Source: Gadus chalcogrammus | Taxonomy: Eukaryota > Chordata > Actinopteri > Gadiformes > Gadidae | Reading direction: 5' to 3' | DNA: 64,000 nucleotides | Assembly: GCF_026213295.1 (NCBI RefSeq) | Contig: NC_079426.1 | Span: 14,003,591 to 14,067,590 of the forward strand | In this document: one piece after another, positions 38,071-49,813 of the stretch | Position numbering within the stretch: the stretch's first letter is position 1 | How the letters are laid out: every line of letters begins with the position of its first letter | The notes under the pieces: generated by a model | What the model was told of the DNA's origin: nothing | What the model saw: only the letters and a program-made list of their open reading frames with translations | The model's database searches: none | Position numbers and translations under genes: made by a program

Positions 38071-38700
38071 AGTGTCTCTGTGTTCGAAGAACTCTGATAC
38101 TGAACAGACTGCAGAAGGCTAGGAGTTACCAATCTGTTGTTTAAACAGAGAGAGAGCTGGATCTCCTTACTAATAGCCAAGCCCAGTGGTGTCTGGTAAC
38201 CATTCCTTGGCCCTGGCTCAGCATCCTCTCCTTGCTGCATTCTCTCTTTCCTCCTCTTTCAACCAAGAAAAAAGAGAAAGTAATTGCGCAGCCATTGCCA
38301 GCAAACTCCGTCATGCCAGATATTTTGTTGAGACTGGAATAAGATCCAATGTTTATAGTATCTCCCTCCCTCTCTCCTTTGCTTGTCTCCCCCTTCTCCA
38401 TCTCTCTCTCCCCCTCCTCTCTCACTCCCTCTCCCTCCCTATCCCATTTCCCTCAATCGCTCTCTCTCCCCCCCCACCCCTCTCCTCCAACTCCACCTCA
38501 CTCTGTCCCTCTCTCTCTCCCACCTCTACCTCTTTCCCTCCCTCTGTCTCCCTCCTCTATGTTGTCGGCCTACTGGCAGCAGAGCATTATTATAAACACT
38601 TGGACTCATTGACACCTGAGAGAAATCATGTCCGTCACTGGAGAATCCTCTGGTGCACACGAGCTGCATTCCTCTTCCCTATTGGAACGCAGGCATGCAT

Positions 38701-38705
38701 GCACT

Positions 38706-38768
<63 letters not shown>

Positions 38769-38887
38769 GCATGCACACATACACACTACCACACACAAAC
38801 ACACACACACACGCACACGCGCATGCACACACGCACACACACGCAAGCACACATACACACTACCACACACAAACACACACACACACA

Positions 38888-38977
<90 letters not shown>
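38701..38977. repeat. (CA)n compound microsatellite, about 277 bp
   Basis: Two pure CA blocks (38707-38760 and 38887-38977) flank two copies of a 58-60 bp module containing gcgcatgcacac and ctaccacacacaaac, so the interrupted middle was itself duplicated. Confidence 0.95.
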
Positions 38978-38979
<2 letters not shown>

Positions 38980-40011
38980 CACGTGCACACCCACATATAC
39001 ATACACACACGGTTTTATATACGTACCCACATTCTCTGTCTTGCAATAGTCTTAGACTTTGGTGTTTTCTTTTTTTATTGCAATAAATAATGGATGATGG
39101 ATGATTCAAGTTCTGTATCAAGACATTCAGACGGATGTCTTCATACAAGACTGTTTGTGTCAACAAAGACAGACAGACATGGCAGACATGAAGGTAGAAG
39201 TGGAGACACAGATGGAGAGCAGACAGACGTGTAGGCAGACGGTGGGTAGGCTATCATCTATCACAGAACAAAATGCTTTAAACTTGCTCAACTGAACAGG
39301 AAGTTATATATTTGCCGTAAATTTGTAAAAGGTGAACTCAACCCAGACTGTGGCCTTTGCCATCACAATGAAGAGAGGAGTGAATTATAATGCATAACCC
39401 GGTTGCTTATATATATTGATAAATCTCCTTCCCCCCCGATACAATTATTATTCAGCTGCCACTTTGATTTATCAGGCCTGTTTCATCCAGCTCCATAAAT
39501 AAAAGCAGCTGTAGACCCTTTTATGCTCCTTAGGAACAGTTTGTAGCACTTCAACTCAAGTATTAGCCCTTTTCCATAACAGTGACGTATTGTTCAGCCA
39601 TCCACAAAATATTTTTTTTATCGGAAACAGTAGGATTAAAATGTGCTCAATTCTTAGGAAGGTGACTGTAGATGGGATGTGCTCTGGTCTTCTGATGGTT
39701 TGGGCTGAACTCGACCGACTAGCCTCCACACGCGTTTCTTCTTCACACCAAAACCTTCATGAGTCATTCATGTCTTTACCAAAAACCTAACAATTTACAC
39801 TGTAGGCCTACAAATATGTGCTTTCCACTTTGTTTTAAGATGAAGGGAAAGAGAATTAGAGGAGGGGGGAGATAAAGAGGGAGAGAGGGAAAGAGGGAGA
39901 AAGAGGGAGATAGAGGTAAAGATGAAGGGAGAGAGGGAGTGTATGGAGAGAGAGACTACATAGTCTCAGTGTGTAGAGGTAGTCTCCAGCTGGTGCTTTC
40001 TGTGACTTTGG

Positions 40012-40122
<111 letters not shown>

Positions 40123-40603
40123 ACAAACACACTTTTACGAAACCTAATCCTCACACACTTAATAAGAACCTATTTAACATATCACATAAACAATGACTGC
40201 AAGGTGCGGGTGAAAGTGTGAGACACACAACGCAGACACATACAACGCAGACACACGTGGCACACACACACAAACACATGTGTTCCATCCCGGAGGCAGA
40301 TGTATGGTAAGCTGAGGACCCGACAGAGGCCTGCGCAGACTTGTATAGCACCAACAGAATGGCTATTTAAGACGGCATGTTGCAGCAGGGCTATTTACAA
40401 GACGATCGCAGGCTATTTATTAATACCAGGCCTTGTTGCACAGGATATGAGCCGGTCCCAAGGCAACTATTCCTTCCAATCTAGTCTATGGGATCTATCT
40501 GTATCTTAGTCCTTTACTTTTTTTTTTTTTTTGTCAACTGCAAATTGCATTCAATATGACCGCTATAGGAGTCTTTAGCATATTAACATGTAGTGATTAC
40601 GCA

Positions 40604-40630
40604 TTGCTTTATCCAAGTGACTTACAAGTG
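40604..40630 (-). mobile_element. SINE tail fragment
   Basis: The words ttgctttatccaagtgactt and acaagt match the widespread fish SINE 3' tail (pattern: agcagaygcttttatccaaagcgacttaca, here on the opposite strand). Only the tail is recognisable. Confidence 0.5.
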
Positions 40631-40921
40631 AAGCTGGGAGAAACTGAAAGGAGACAATCAATATTGAATTAAAAAGTTAAACCGCTGTAACTAGTTTAAA
40701 AAAACTGGACAGAGTACAGAGTAGCCAAAACAAATCAGAAATAAACTAGAACTTAGTCGATTTCTGCAAGAACTTTAGAGTCTAGTTGAAAAGAATCAAA
40801 CTTCCCTTCAACACGTAGTCACAAAAGAAAACTGGAGCAGGAGCTCCAGGTGGACAAAGTTAATGTTCCCCAGGATTGGGAGCCAAAAGTCTGGATTCTG
40901 TGGAACCTGCATCCCAACGGG

Positions 40922-41135
40922 TCTGACCGTTGAGTAGAATCAGCTGGATCAGGGGTCTGAGGAGGGTCCGACCGTTGAGTAGAATCAGCTGGATCGGGGT
41001 ACTGAGGAGGGTCCGACCGTTGAGTAGAATCAGCGGGATCGGGGGTCTGAGGAGGGTCCGACCGTTGAGTAGAATCAGCTGGATCAGGGGTCTGAGGAGG
41101 GTCCGACCGTTGAGTAGAATCCGCTGGATCGGTGG
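40922..41135. repeat. 45-bp minisatellite, 4.8 copies
   Basis: Units of the form gaccgttgagtagaatcagc plus tggatcggggtctgaggagggtc repeat every 45 bp with one or two differences each. Because 45 is a multiple of three, a 15-residue repeat ORF stays open across it; I do not regard that as coding. Confidence 0.95.
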
Positions 41136-41668
41136 GTCGTAGGGGCTCTATGAAGACCCTGGAGTAATCTGCTGGAGGTCAAAGGTCTGATGTTTGAAGC
41201 TTGTGATTCTTTGTCTCTGGCTCGTGTGTAAATATTTGTCCTATTGGATCTGGATGGGATGGGTCCTGGATTTTGCTATTTCAGATGGGATTCAACCTTT
41301 TCCGCAACCCCTCCCTGGGAATTACCGTTAACTTTTGAAGCCGCTTGGCGACGTAGACCCTTCATTACTCAAGTCTTCATCTCCTCATCCTCTCTCTGGT
41401 TCTGTTCCAGAACATTTCAGCGTAGAAGCAGACAAGCTTTTGCAAAGCCAACTAACAAATTAATTTAATCTGATTAAATAATTAAAGTCTAATGTATTTG
41501 TAAATTGGATTAATTTAGAGGCAGCAATGATTAGTTTGCGTTGGTATTTGCTGCCACTACAGAGGGCGGCAATTTAAGCTTGTTTTCATTGTCAATTAAT
41601 CATATCTAATCTAATTGATTGATGCTTTGTATTTTTTCTCTAATTAAAAAATTCTAAATGGTTGGAAT

Positions 41669-41818
41669 GAAGGTGATGAACTGGGGTTCTAATGAAGGCG
41701 ATGAACTGGGGTTCTAATGAAGGTGATGAACTGGGGTTCTAATGAAGGCGATGAACTGGGGTTCTAATGAAGGCGATGAACTGGGGTTCTAATGAAGGCG
41801 ATGAACTGGGGTTCTAAT
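41669..41818. repeat. 25-bp minisatellite, exactly 6 copies
   Basis: Six near-identical 25-bp units beginning gaaggYgatgaactggggtt differ only at one C/T position. This is probably a young array. Confidence 0.96.
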
Positions 41819-42173
41819 GTGAACCTTCTCTCTTGCTCTCTTGCTCCCTGTCTCTCTTTCTAACTCTTTTGCTTGCACTCTCTCACTCTCTCTCTCGCGT
41901 TTGGTCAAGAATAGCTCAAGAAAGTTTTCCTCTGGATAAATGTTGCAGAAAGAGAGAGGGGGCTGGGAGAGGGGGGCAGAGTGAGATAGGGGAGATGGTG
42001 AGAAAGACAGATGGAGAGACAGATAGAAAAAGGGAGAGATTGGGAGTGGTGAGCTGCTGTCAACCTGACTAACCAAATACGACCAGACTGAACTCTGGCC
42101 CCGCAAATTATTGAAGGTGTATTGGTTGATCTCAAATTTAAGTAGCTGGTTGACCCTGTGTTCCTGTTTTGTT

Positions 42174-42176
42174 GTG

Positions 42177-42225
<49 letters not shown>

Positions 42226-42243
42226 GCGTGTGCGTGTGTGTCT
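42174..42243. repeat. (GT)n microsatellite with GC interruptions
   Basis: About 35 units with several gcgt steps, in LTBP1 intron 3 downstream of the CA arrays. Confidence 0.94.
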
Positions 42244-42659
42244 CTGTGGGTGTTGATGTGTGTGGGTTTGGAGATAGCTCAAACTAAAGCAATTGAATGG
42301 TTCCTGTCCAATAGCGAATGGTGTACCCCCATTCAGTATACAGCCCTGATAAGTAAAGTTTAAACTTTACACTGTTTAGACCCCTAAGCTTCTGGAGAAA
42401 GTTAAACCTTGACAAGGATGGGTTGATAGATGGAAGGATGGATGGATAGCAACCATAACAGATAACAAAATAGATAATAAAGATAACACAAATAAAATGT
42501 AGACAACTTATATACAAACTATCACAGCCTTTACAACTCAAAGTGTAAGAAGAAGATGATCTAAGGTACACCAATAAATCGGACAGAATTATAAAATAGA
42601 TCATTCTCTTCGGTAAATGTACAGCTGGCTTTTGTTTAATCCATTCGAGTAGATTCTAT

Positions 42660-42765
42660 GTCTAGCTCCAGTTGAGCTAGACACAGATATAGAGCAGCTA
42701 GATATAGATGTAGCGGAGCTCCTTTTAGCTATAGCACGGCTAGATATAGATATAGAGCAGCTAGA
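42660..42765. repeat. Degenerate repeat of gagcagctagatatagata type
   Basis: The words agctagatatagat and tatagagcagctagat recur four to five times with indels. Confidence 0.7.
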
Positions 42766-44305
42766 TGGTCTCTGTCATCACTGAAACCACGCGACTGGAA
42801 ACCAAACGGTTTTCACCACCGACTAGCGGGGCGGAGTGGGACGGGAGGCCCTGCCTGTTCTACTGTTAACTCCTGACGAAGAATTCTTCTTTTATTTCTT
42901 TCCAGCTCTATTGGCCAAATTTAGAATCAATAACAACCTCAAATACAGTTTTGGGTTCATGTGTTTTTTCCTGACTTGGACGTCTGGATGGTTTTCTCCT
43001 ATGATGTTCGTCTTTGCGGGCCTTCAGCCAAACCCAGCTCTGCTCGCCTCTTAATCTCCGCCTGAATCTGTCTGCCCGACTAGCCGTGCCTCAGTCCAAG
43101 TCCCCTCGTTGAAAATAGAAAACAGTCGAAACAGTCGAAGCTTATCTACTGCATGTACGAGCGCATTACTGTCAAACAAGACTTTTAATCAGGGCATGGT
43201 CACTTCTCTTCAATATCTAGCACTTCTCAGCTCCGTATCGGCTTTCTGTTTTGGGAAGCGTTACCATGTTTGAACCCTGTTTCAGACCAATACATTGTCA
43301 TAAACTATATTTGTTATCTATGTTCTAGAGGAACATGGGGTTAGACCCATTTAGGTCTGTACCCACTGAGGATGACCTGTGGAATAAACTTGTGTGTCCC
43401 CTTGCCGTCACGCATTCAGCTGTTAGTTTGCTTTCTTTGTCCTGCTGTGGCATCACTACAGAGCTTGGCAAAACAATGTGATGCTCTGACTTATGGTAAT
43501 GACGCAGTACGCATATTATAGGTCATTGTGCAGTGTATTGCTGTTTATTGATATATAGGCCCAGAACTGCTGGGGATTCTATTTCCAGATAGGTGCCAGT
43601 AAACAGCCATCTGACATTGCCTACTCCTTCACAACAGCTCAGGGGAGAACGTTGGCAAACTCCCAGAGAATGTGTCGTTGCTTCGTCTTTCTCCTCCAAA
43701 CTTCGTCTCTTTCTCCTCCAAACTTTGTTTATGTGATTTTTTGTTATTGGCACAAACAAACAAATAACAGGGCCTGCCTCCCGCCACAAATATCAGGCTC
43801 CTAAAAAAAGGAACAGATGATTATATTTCTCCTACCCTCTGTCAGGTAATCAACTGTCTCACCTGTGCTTCGAAGACGTAATTTAATATTGCTGGATCAC
43901 TGGTTGATTCAGCGACCGTTGGTTGATTCCCAACTCCCAACCGCCTAGTCGGTGGTCTTCGTAAGTGATCAGAGAGAAGTTGCGCGTTTGCCAGGAATTA
44001 CTTATCTCTTCAATAAATCTTTCAAGAGTAAAAGCCCCATCATAAAGCCTTTCCCAGTGTTGTGTTAAATAAGTTAGCTAGGTGTTCTCTGTCCGCCAAA
44101 GCTTCATCCAATCAATCAATGCTTACACCTGGATAACGAACATTCATGTGGGAGCTCGATGTTTGTATTGAGTTGATGAAAAGGCGAGTGGATGGACAGA
44201 CGGATGGATGGGTTCCCCAAGCAGAGCTCTTCATCGGTTCAGCTTCTCCTGCCAGTTCCTCTGGGCTGAGCCAGATTTAGAAGAGCTGAACGTGACTTTT
44301 TTACT

Positions 44306-44480
44306 ATTTAGTAGACGATGCTATCCAAAGCGACTGAGCAGGGGAGTGTTTTTCAGCCACATTAATGAGCAGGTAGACGTTGGGGGAGCTTGCTTAGCGA
44401 TGCCTACAGGCAGACTGCGGGCGTTGGGGTTCAAACCCAGAACCTTAAAGCTGGGAGCCAAACACACGAACCACGAGACT
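44306..44480 (-). mobile_element. tRNA-type SINE copy (minus strand), decayed
   Basis: On the minus strand, a B-box-like ggttctgggtttgaacccc (44426-44444) is followed about 90-110 nt later by the fish SINE tail, seen on the + strand as ttagtagacgatgctatcca plus aagcgact (44312-44336). It shares ttaatgagcaggtag with the element at 61262-61410 and its B-box with the one ending at 63985. I place it in a tRNA-derived fish SINE family, probably the V-SINE/HE-like group, from memory of the tail motif. Confidence 0.65.
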
Positions 44481-44739
44481 CTCCAGCAACTTTTTTTTAG
44501 CATGTGGGCCATGTGGAAGAGCTTAACACATACTGTGGCTTCCAGCGCCTGGCGTTCCCCGCTACCACCAGCAGCTGCTAGGAACGTCTCCTTAATGGAG
44601 TTATTTCTGTGGTTTCTGCTGTTATTATTTGGAGTGTCCTTATGGTGGGCGGAAGACTTGGACTGAGCCGGAGAAGGAATGATGTGGGACGCCGGGGTTT
44701 TAACCCACAATCTGGTATTTATGGTCCGATGTCTGAGAG

Positions 44740-45012
44740 TATTGACTATAGTGTCTGGCAGTACATTCTACTGTCTGACAGTATTGACTAGAGTCTGTTG
44801 TTAAAATCTATTGTCCGAGAGTATAGACTGGAGTCTGTTGTTACAGTCTGCTGTCTAAGAGTATAGACTAGAGTCTGTTGTTACAGTCTACTGTCTAAGA
44901 GTATAGACTAGAGTCTGTTGTACAGTCTAATGTCTGAGAGTATAGACTATAGACTGTCTGAGAGTATAGACTAGATAATGTCTGAGAGTATACACTGTCT
45001 GAGAGTATAGTC
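44740..45012. repeat. 40-bp minisatellite (gtctgttgttacagtcta type)
   Basis: Units built on gagtctgttgttacagtcta and ctgtctaagagtatagacta repeat every 40 bp for about four good copies, with shorter decayed units at both ends. Confidence 0.88.
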
Positions 45013-45039
45013 TGGTGTCTATAGTCTTCTATGGCCTGT

Positions 45040-45330
45040 AGTCAGTCTACATTCTGATATGGTCTATAGTCTGGGAATACAGTCTATAGTCTGGTATGGT
45101 CTATAGTCTGGGAATACAGTCTACAGTCTGGTATGGTCTATAGTCTGGGAATACAGTCTACAGTCTGGTATGGTCTATAGTCCGGGAATACAGTCTACAG
45201 TCTGGTATGGTCTATAGTCTGGGAATACAGTCTACAGTCTGGTATGGTCTATAGTCTGGGAATATAGTTTATAGTCTGGTATACTCTACAGTCTTGGAAT
45301 ACAGTCTACAGTCTGGGAATACAGTCCTAC
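45040..45330. repeat. 37-bp minisatellite (agtctggtatggtctatag type)
   Basis: About six copies of agtctggtatggtctatagt plus ctgggaatacagtctac with a 37-bp step. It is related in word content (agtcta, tatagact) to the neighbouring 40-bp array, which suggests a common origin. Confidence 0.92.
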
Positions 45331-45593
45331 AGGTAGGTGCAGTCCATATGGATGCAGTCTGTATTCTGGGAAAGTGGTTTAAAGTTTGTATGGTCTAGTA
45401 AATACTGTCTGATACAATCTTAAGTCTGTTCTATAGTGTGGTACAGTTTATAGTCTGGTGTAAGCTCCATGCAGACAATAGGGGAATGAACCTTGTGTGT
45501 CGGGGCCTTTATCGAGTTTGACGGATATATTTTATGACTTGTTATTCCCCACTGCATGTCCTGAGTTTCCCGAGTTGGGATCACCCAGGACTG

Positions 45594-45620
45594 AAGGAGG
45601 AGGAGGAGGAGGAGGAGGTT
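45594..45620. repeat. (GGA)n trinucleotide run
   Basis: About eight gga units between two minisatellites in LTBP1 intron 3. Confidence 0.9.
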
Positions 45621-45679
45621 GAGGCTGTGAAAGAAACCAGCTGAGGACTTTATCCCTTCTGCTCAATATCCTGCAGATT

Positions 45680-46105
45680 TTGGTGGATGCCCAAATCCCA
45701 ATCCTGCCGTATTCTTCTTCCCTGTAGACCTCTGCCCAAACCCCCCATCCTGCCATATTCTGCTCTCTGTCAGACCTCTGCCCAAACCCCCCATCCTGCC
45801 GTATTCTGCTCTCTGTCAGAGATCTGTCCAAACCCCCCATCCTGCCATATTCTGCTCTCTGTCAGACCTCTGCCCAAACACCCCCATCATGCCGTATTCT
45901 GCTCTCTAGCAGTACTGTAGACCATCCCCCATCCTGCATATACTGCTCTTGGGTAAAACCTTGCCACAACCCCCACCCTCCCATATTCTGCGCTCTGCTA
46001 AAACCCTGTCCAAACCCCATCCTGGGATATTCTGCTCTCTGGTAGAACTCTGCCCAAACCCCCATCCTGCTATTTTCTGCTCTCGGGTGGAACTCTGCCT
46101 AAACC
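45680..46105 (+). repeat. 46-bp minisatellite with acceptor-like sites
   Basis: About nine units of cctctgcccaaaccccccat plus cctgccatattctgctctct and gtcaga. The first five end in a pyrimidine-rich tract plus AG, at 45727, 45773, 45819, 45865 and 45912, spaced 46-47 bp, with a sixth at 46045. Each resembles a 3' splice site in the LTBP1 sense orientation. Confidence 0.92.
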
Positions 46106-47146
46106 AAAGGGAGTGTATCGTTGAAGATACTGTACATCAGGGGGTCAGGTGAAATAGGAACTGTTCTGAACCAAGTCTTAGTTGGCTGACGGATGCTATG
46201 GCTATCACCGGGATAGCCATCTGATGTAATCGTTCATATGCCGTTTTGTATGCATCGTTTCCTGAGAGCTGCGATGTTATAGACACAATGTTATTTTGTT
46301 CAAACACATGACTTTAGTTAAAGAGGTGCTTTCATCCAAAAATAATAACAATAATTGCATTCAACCATGAAGGTACAACCCAGAAACTGCAGGAATCATG
46401 CGAGTACAAACAATTGATCAAATAAGCAAACTACCTCATTGGGTGCATGAAGCTTCACGGCATCAGTCTGCGATTTGTTCAAGACGAGAGGTGCTGGAAG
46501 ACTGTCAACATTCATGGTGTTTCCACAAGGAGAATTCCAAACATTGTTACCAACAAGCTTTGTTTCTAGATGTTTTGAGTACGGACAGTGTTTCGACAAA
46601 ACCGTAAAGTAAAGGTTTTTATTTGAACATTATTATGTATATTACATACAAACACATAAGAGTGCAGTTCTGATTAACAAAACGACAGATAGAGACTGTG
46701 ATGTTTAGTTGAGCTTGGTTCTGCTTGACGGATTTCATTACGAGTCACATGGGCTGTGGGTAGAAAGGACTCACTCTCTCTCTCTGTGCTCTTTAATAAC
46801 CCACTTCCTGTCTGAGTGGGGCAACAAAGGGTGACCTTTCCTAAGATGTCAGAGCGATTACAAACATCCCCGTACAGTAGCGCTGGAATCAGAGCGGGGA
46901 GCTATTGTGTTATGGGTGGTCCAGAAGCCCAATGGATGGAATCCGCCCGCAGTAATGAAGCCGAAATGACGCAGAACTGCATGGAAATGCCAGCCCAGCA
47001 GAACCGAGAAAATGAGTAGCAGGCTTGGCTTCTGACCCGCCGAGTGTGTGTTGGTCTGCAGTGGTACTGCTGTCCTACGGCCCAGTTTGGGAAGACAGAA
47101 TAAATGTGAATGGCTTTATTGACAACACATGGTGTAATTTTGTGTA

Positions 47147-47150
<4 letters not shown>

Positions 47151-47229
<79 letters not shown>
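47151..47229. repeat. (GT)n microsatellite
   Basis: About 39 GT units in LTBP1 intron 3, flanked by tatg steps. Confidence 0.96.
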
Positions 47230-47236
<7 letters not shown>

Positions 47237-47882
47237 TGTGTTTTGTGTGTAAGTATTTAATTGCAGGGCATTCAAAGATACAACACAAACAAATATAAAT
47301 CAATTAAATTACGTTACAATATGGTTAAATCGGTTAAGGTTAAATCGGTGTCCTGGAGTCAACAAGAGTGAAACTAGCTGTCTTCTCTATCGCACCGTCA
47401 AGATGCGATAGAGCTCATGCTACGCTGAATAGTTTCTGGAAAATACGATTACCATCCCAGTCGAGACAGCGAACTGGGCGTCCGCCTGTGTGTGTGTGTA
47501 AGTATCGAGGACCTAATGAAATTCCTGCTGAGGCCAAGTGTATTTTGTCCACCCTTTTCTCTTCTTGGCTTTTCAAAGAATACAAGGAGCAAAATCAATT
47601 TGTTTTAGCAGGTACTTGGATTCAAATGAAAGAATGAGGAGATGCTACCATGGGAAGGGGCTGCTGCCACGCCAACGTGGGCCCCTGTAGGATAAACATA
47701 TTACTGGCTCAACATCCACAGACCAGCCCATCTGTACCAGGGTGGTCTGTGGACACAACACATATGTATATGTGCAAATACTCAGACCTGCTTGTACGTG
47801 CATCAGTTTCAGATATGTGTTGCACGTTTTCTTCATGCTGCTCATATTGACGACATCGTTTGACACAAGACTCTTTATAATG

Positions 47883-47886
<4 letters not shown>

Positions 47887-47971
<85 letters not shown>
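47887..47971. repeat. (GT)n microsatellite
   Basis: About 42 GT units in LTBP1 intron 3, 1.7 kb upstream of exon 4. Confidence 0.97.
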
Positions 47972-47972
<1 letters not shown>

Positions 47973-48621
47973 TCGGATAACGACCTTGCAAGTCCAGCGA
48001 GCTCATGGTGCATGTGAGGAGTTTACAAATGAGGAGGGAACACGGAGCGTGTTCGACTGCTGGTGAAGTTAGTTTTCTGGTGGGTGAGCTGGAGGTCTGT
48101 CCCAGCCCTGGAGGGAGACGTCTCCGTCTGGCCCCACAACCATCAGCCCACAAACACAGCAAACAGAAGCATTCGTCTTCTTGCCTGGAGCCTCCTCCTC
48201 AGGCCACAAAGCTTACCTTCTTTTGTCTGGCTCTTTCCTTTTGAAATATCTGTTCGGCCCCAGAAGGACCGTCCTTGTTGTCTGCCTCCTATGCCAGAAT
48301 TGCAAAGCACTTTACGATAAGACAAGATTGTATATTTTGTTCAAGGGTTGTGTTTGGCTGGATAGACAACCTCTGGCTACCTCTTACGGGATATTGTGTT
48401 GTGTATTGTAAAAACACTGCTTGTAGCTGTGGAGTGTGATTGTGGAGGATGGCTGCTTTAAGCAATCTCACCTTGCCAGTCTGCTTGGCCTCTGGGGTTG
48501 GGTGAGGTTGCACACCTGTTGCGCATCAAGTAATCAATGTGCACAGGTTACACCACCGCCCGGTGACCTTGGGTTTGGAGAGGGCCAGTAAAAGTCACCT
48601 AGATGGAATGTTTTCATGTTT

Positions 48622-48657
48622 TCATTTAGACGGTTTTATCCATAGTGACTTACAATT
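48622..48657 (-). mobile_element. SINE tail fragment
   Basis: The words catttagacggttttatcca and tagtgacttacaat match the fish SINE tail motif. Only this segment is recognisable. Confidence 0.5.
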
Positions 48658-49661
48658 AATACTGGAGAAACTACCAAAGCTTAAGTTCTGCATGGCCATT
48701 TGTATAAACACACCAACTGGAACGAGTTTAGAGGAACTTCTGCGGTCAGACAGAAAGAGGTTGTTCTTTGTATTTGTGCTGGACAAAAGTGCTCTGTTCT
48801 TTCTAGCCGGTGACAAGACCCTTTCTCAGTGGCTGTCTCTGAAGTGCTCCAGGTGTACAGGGTACATCTTCAGGCCGCAGTGGTTTTGACATGGAGCGCT
48901 CAATATTGTGGCGCTCTGCGGTAAACAAGGTTTCAGTCAGAAGGACGTGCAGAGGAGCTCTCTGCCCGGCGACAGCTGGGTATAAGGTGCTTGTTATGGA
49001 CGCTAGTTGTGACCTCATCGCTAACTCGTTTTAGAGGCGACCTGCTCTACGCATTGTTGCTCTCCACTAACACACACCAGTGTGCTGTTGATTCACGATG
49101 CAGGAGAGACACACTCAGACACGTGGGCACGCAGGAAGGCGTATTTATATACCCTATATATATAAAGGGGTGGGATTATTCTTGTTTAAAAAGATTCCAT
49201 TCTTTATTTTCATGACCTGAAGGGCTACATTCAAATACTCTGGTATATGGTATATTCTTAAAAAATATTCTATCTTCATGTGTCTCATGAACATCGGTTG
49301 GTGGTTAAACATGCATTATGTAAAGCCTTGGTCTGTTACTCCAAGGAATTAGAACAACCAGGGATTTTTGCTGTTCACACTCATTATTAAATGCTCTTTA
49401 ACTGTTTTCTGTTTTCTAACTCACTTGTTAGACAAGCGTTTAGGCCATTTTTTTCCCATCGTATGCGGGAATTCTTGAATTGAGGTTTATCTGCCTATAA
49501 TTTTGTTAGATCACTGTTGAGCCCTTTGTAAACACAGTGTTATTAAAAAGTCCTGCAAAATATACAATGTCAAAAATACAAATAAACCCAACAGCATTAT
49601 CATCATTTGGAAATCATCAACAAAACCCTTGTTCTCTTGTGTTCCTCTCCTCCCCAACCAG

Positions 49662-49813
49662 GATCCGGCCCATTCCCCTACATCCGGTCCACAACCAGCA
49701 GTACGTGATGAAGCCCAAGTACTACCATGTGCACAGCCCCCACACCCAGAGCCACGGCCAGCCCCAGCCCGACCACGCCATCCCCCTGTTGGCAGGCCAC
49801 AACGGCCTCCTCG
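49662..49813 (+). CDS. LTBP1: LTBP1 exon 4 (long-form linker)
   Basis: 152 nt. One base finishes a Gln codon, then IRPIHPLHPVHN-type residues (read as IRPIPLHPVHNQQYVMKPKY), YHVHSPHTQSHGQPQPDHA and IPLLAGHNGLL, with one base of a Val codon before gtgagt. QEYVLKPKY is the matching human block (here QQYVMKPKY). The segment is rich in His, Pro and Gln and has no cysteine: a flexible linker before the second four-cysteine motif. Long isoform only; the phase fits the internal acceptor at 55122. Confidence 0.93.

Noticed and set aside
40930..41142. 70-codon ORF with a 15-residue repeat
   Set aside because: The 45-bp minisatellite unit is a multiple of three, so one frame stays open by chance. It is intronic, with no start context or similarity.
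44208..44666. 152-codon ORF on the plus strand
   Set aside because: It overlaps a decayed SINE copy and nothing in the translation resembles a known protein.
46198..46220. Perfect 9-bp hairpin (atggctatc / gatagccat)
   Set aside because: A single short palindrome with no further context; expected by chance in 64 kb.
46396..46607. Overlapping 67- and 69-codon ORFs on opposite strands
   Set aside because: I could not match either to a transposase or host protein. Probably chance.
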